DNA of 64,000 nucleotides from Aequorivita viscosa (lineage in GTDB: Bacteria > Bacteroidota > Bacteroidia > Flavobacteriales > Flavobacteriaceae), in NCBI RefSeq assembly GCF_900106795.1, contig NZ_FNNS01000009.1:62001-126000 (forward strand), given 5' to 3'. Shown in pieces: positions 62,158 through 64,000 of this stretch. Under the pieces are notes generated by a model. The model was not told the DNA's origin. It was given only the letters and a program-made list of their open reading frames with translations, and made no database searches. The first letter of the stretch is position 1; the number at the start of each line of letters is the position of its first letter. A program made the position numbers and the translations under genes.

Positions 62158-63059
62158 GTAAGTATTATTTAAATTATTTAGATGAATTGGAATCGGAAGC
62201 AATCTTTATACTTCGTGAAGTATATGCCCAATTTCAAAATCCAGTAATATTATTTTCAGGAGGAAAAGACTCTATTCTTCTCACTCACTTAGCTAAAAAG
62301 GCTTTTTATCCTTGTAAAATTCCATTTGCTTTACTTCACGTAGATACAGGTCATAACTTTCCAGAAACTATTCAATTTCGAGATGAGTTGATTGAAAGTT
62401 TAGGCGTTGAGTTAATAGTCGGGTCTGTTCAAGAATCAATAGATAATGGAAGAGTTGCAGAAGAACGTGGTAAAAATGCTACTCGAAACTCACTTCAAAT
62501 AACGACCCTCTTAGATGCAATAGAAAGCAATAAGATTGATTGTGCTATTGGTGGAGGAAGACGCGATGAAGAAAAAGCACGTGCTAAAGAGCGTTTCTTT
62601 TCACATCGAGATGATTTTGGACAATGGGATCCAAAAAACCAGCGCCCTGAATTATGGAATTTATTGAATGGAAAATATTTTGAAGGCGAACATTTCCGGG
62701 CTTTTCCGATAAGTAATTGGACAGAAATGGATGTGTGGAACTATATAAATCGTGAAAACATAAAAATTCCATCCCTCTATTTTGCTCATCAACGTGAAGT
62801 TGTATGGCGGAATGATTCTTGGATTCCTGTTTCGGAATTTTTGAAATTAGAACCTAATGAAAAAACTGAAACAAAAAAGATTCGTTTTAGAACCCTTGGA
62901 GATATAACAATTACCGGAGGAATAGAGTCTGATGCCGACACGCTTGAAAAAATTGTTGCGGAAGTAGCGGCTATGAGAATGACGGAACGAGGTAATCGAA
63001 CAGACGATAAACGTTCTGAAACAGCAATGGAAGACAGGAAAAAACAAGGATATTTCTAA
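62154..63059 (+). CDS. cysD: Sulfate adenylyltransferase subunit 2
   Basis: 301 aa. PP-loop SGGKDSILL, LLHVDTGHNFPETI, IGGGRRDEEKARAKERFFS, and a C-terminal ERGNRTDDKRSETAMEDRKK tail, all standard CysD. Together with CysN it makes APS from sulfate and ATP. Overlap with cysC and 68 nt to cysN. Confidence 0.97.
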   Translation: MSKYYLNYLDELESEAIFILREVYAQFQNPVILFSGGKDSILLTHLAKKAFYPCKIPFALLHVDTGHNFPETIQFRDELIESLGVELIVGSVQESIDNGRVAEERGKNATRNSLQITTLLDAIESNKIDCAIGGGRRDEEKARAKERFFSHRDDFGQWDPKNQRPELWNLLNGKYFEGEHFRAFPISNWTEMDVWNYINRENIKIPSLYFAHQREVVWRNDSWIPVSEFLKLEPNEKTETKKIRFRTLGDITITGGIESDADTLEKIVAEVAAMRMTERGNRTDDKRSETAMEDRKKQGYF

Positions 63060-63127
63060 AAAAATAAACGTAAAAAATAAAGCTTTATCATTAGTATATA
63101 GGTGAATAAAGCATAAATTCAGGATAA

Positions 63128-64000
63128 ATGATGGTAGATAATAATCAATTATTACGGTTTACAACCGCAGGAAGCGTTGATGACGGGAAAAGTACATTAA
63201 TAGGGAGATTGCTTTATGATTCAAAATCTATATTTGAGGATCAATTGACTGCTGTTGAAAATACAAGCAAGAAAAAAGGACACGATAATCTTGACCTTGC
63301 TATGTTTACAGATGGTTTAAGAGAGGAGCGAGAACAAGGTATTACTATCGATGTTGCGTATCGATACTTTACAACACCTAAAAGAAAATTTATAATTGCC
63401 GATACACCGGGACATATTCAATATACTCGAAATATGATTACGGGTGCGTCCACTGCCAATGCAGCTATTATTCTAATTGATGCTCGACATGGCGTTATTG
63501 AGCAAACTAAAAGGCACTCTTTTATTGCTTCACTTCTCCAAATACCACATTTAGTCGTGTGTATCAATAAAATGGATTTGGTTAATTACGATGAAGCGGT
63601 ATATGATGATATTGTTAATCAATATGAAAAACTATCTTCCAAACTTGTTACCAAAGACATCACCTTTATTCCAATAAGTGCGTTATATGGTGATAACGTT
63701 GTAAACCGTTCTGAGAATATGGAATGGTACAAAGGAGCTGCTTTGCTATATACACTTGAAACATTGCACATTACCAATGATTTGAATAAAATCGATGCTC
63801 GTTTTCCTGTGCAAACTGTATTGAGGCCTCAAAGAGAAGGGTTTATAGATTATCGAGGGTATGCTGGTAGAATAGCTAGCGGGATATTTAGGGTTGGAGA
63901 TGAAGTTATTTCACTCCCTTCAGGATTTACCTCAAAAATAAAAAGTATTGATACGTTTGAGCAGGAACTTGATGAAGCTTATGTGCCTATGTCTGTTTCT
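63128..64000 (+). CDS. cysN: Sulfate adenylyltransferase subunit 1 (GTPase), N-terminal part
   Basis: 291 codons in frame to the window edge; ATG 63128 or 63131 ([11 protein letters not shown]). GTPase motifs G1 [10 protein letters not shown]2 region [11 protein letters not shown]3 DTPGHIQY and G4 NKMD, followed by an EF-Tu-like second domain. The GTPase activity drives APS formation by CysD. The 3' end is outside, so a fused CysC cannot be ruled out. Confidence 0.96.
   Translation, partial: MMVDNNQLLRFTTAGSVDDGKSTLIGRLLYDSKSIFEDQLTAVENTSKKKGHDNLDLAMFTDGLREEREQGITIDVAYRYFTTPKRKFIIADTPGHIQYTRNMITGASTANAAIILIDARHGVIEQTKRHSFIASLLQIPHLVVCINKMDLVNYDEAVYDDIVNQYEKLSSKLVTKDITFIPISALYGDNVVNRSENMEWYKGAALLYTLETLHITNDLNKIDARFPVQTVLRPQREGFIDYRGYAGRIASGIFRVGDEVISLPSGFTSKIKSIDTFEQELDEAYVPMSVS

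Noticed and set aside
1-64000. CRISPR array, insertion sequence, prophage, tRNA or rRNA genes
   Set aside because: No regularly spaced direct repeats, transposase motifs, phage genes or tRNA folds apart from the tmRNA were found by reading both strands.

Overview
The window is a piece of a Flavobacteriaceae (Bacteroidota) chromosome, probably marine. Evidence: AT-rich DNA; promoters of the Bacteroidota type (TTG or TTTG, about 19 nt, then TAnnTTTG); many proteins with C-terminal type IX secretion (T9SS) sorting domains; Bacteroidota lipoproteins with Asp/Ser-rich export signals after the lipid Cys; a complete Na+-pumping Nqr operon; and a tmRNA whose tag reads GENNYALAA. No phage, insertion sequence, CRISPR array or rRNA/tRNA gene was seen.

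Layout. 1-4013: end of a TonB-dependent receptor, two tandem beta-propeller paralogues (one lipoprotein, one T9SS cargo), a further T9SS secreted protein and a hotdog thioesterase; the first four look like a BtuB/BtuG-type corrinoid capture locus. 4172-6621: tmRNA (minus), a LYS1/alanine-dehydrogenase-like enzyme and a Nudix hydrolase. 6738-13194: secreted proteins with thioredoxin-like CxxC folds (two Omp28-like proteins and a TlpA), a DUF6029 outer-membrane protein and a small T9SS protein. 13277-16215: pruA, an NRDE protein and apaG. 16924-18528: a membrane TPR-LuxR regulator, followed by 1.5 kb of sparse DNA holding two possible small ORFs.

20035-28153 is the most unusual block: five tightly packed genes (HEAT-repeat membrane protein, family 2 polysaccharide synthase, TPR protein with a YaiO-like outer-membrane barrel, DUF4838 glycosidase-like protein, DUF1573 lipoprotein). 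I read it as an envelope-spanning exopolysaccharide synthesis/export machine, analogous in layout to Pga or Pel but with different accessory parts.

28536-34743 (minus): a 1113-aa CotH/lamin-tail T9SS protein, a DUF3667 membrane protein and the T9SS Plug protein. 35098-42687: nqrABCDEF, a small Nqr-associated protein and apbE, the flavin transferase that matures NqrB/NqrC. 42711-51635: housekeeping genes (methyltransferase, map, HAD phosphatase, thioredoxin lipoprotein, S9 peptidase, rimO, dps) and small lipoproteins. 52186-57093: a 1635-aa modular T9SS adhesin with a 1.5-kb tandem internal duplication. 57605-64000: cysQ, a UDP-sugar dehydrogenase/epimerase pair, a double DUF2061 protein, cysC, cysD and partial cysN, suggesting production of activated sulfate (PAPS) beside acidic-sugar synthesis, i.e. 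a sulfated surface polysaccharide.

Several intergenic spaces carry unusual repeats: a GC-rich mosaic element in two copies (about 16491 and 57158), CAGT-rich tracts (about 4619, 14952 and 39094, the last inside the nqr operon), and a 22-bp-arm inverted repeat (43495-43547). Start codons were reassessed throughout, and several are placed downstream of the longest possible reading frame.
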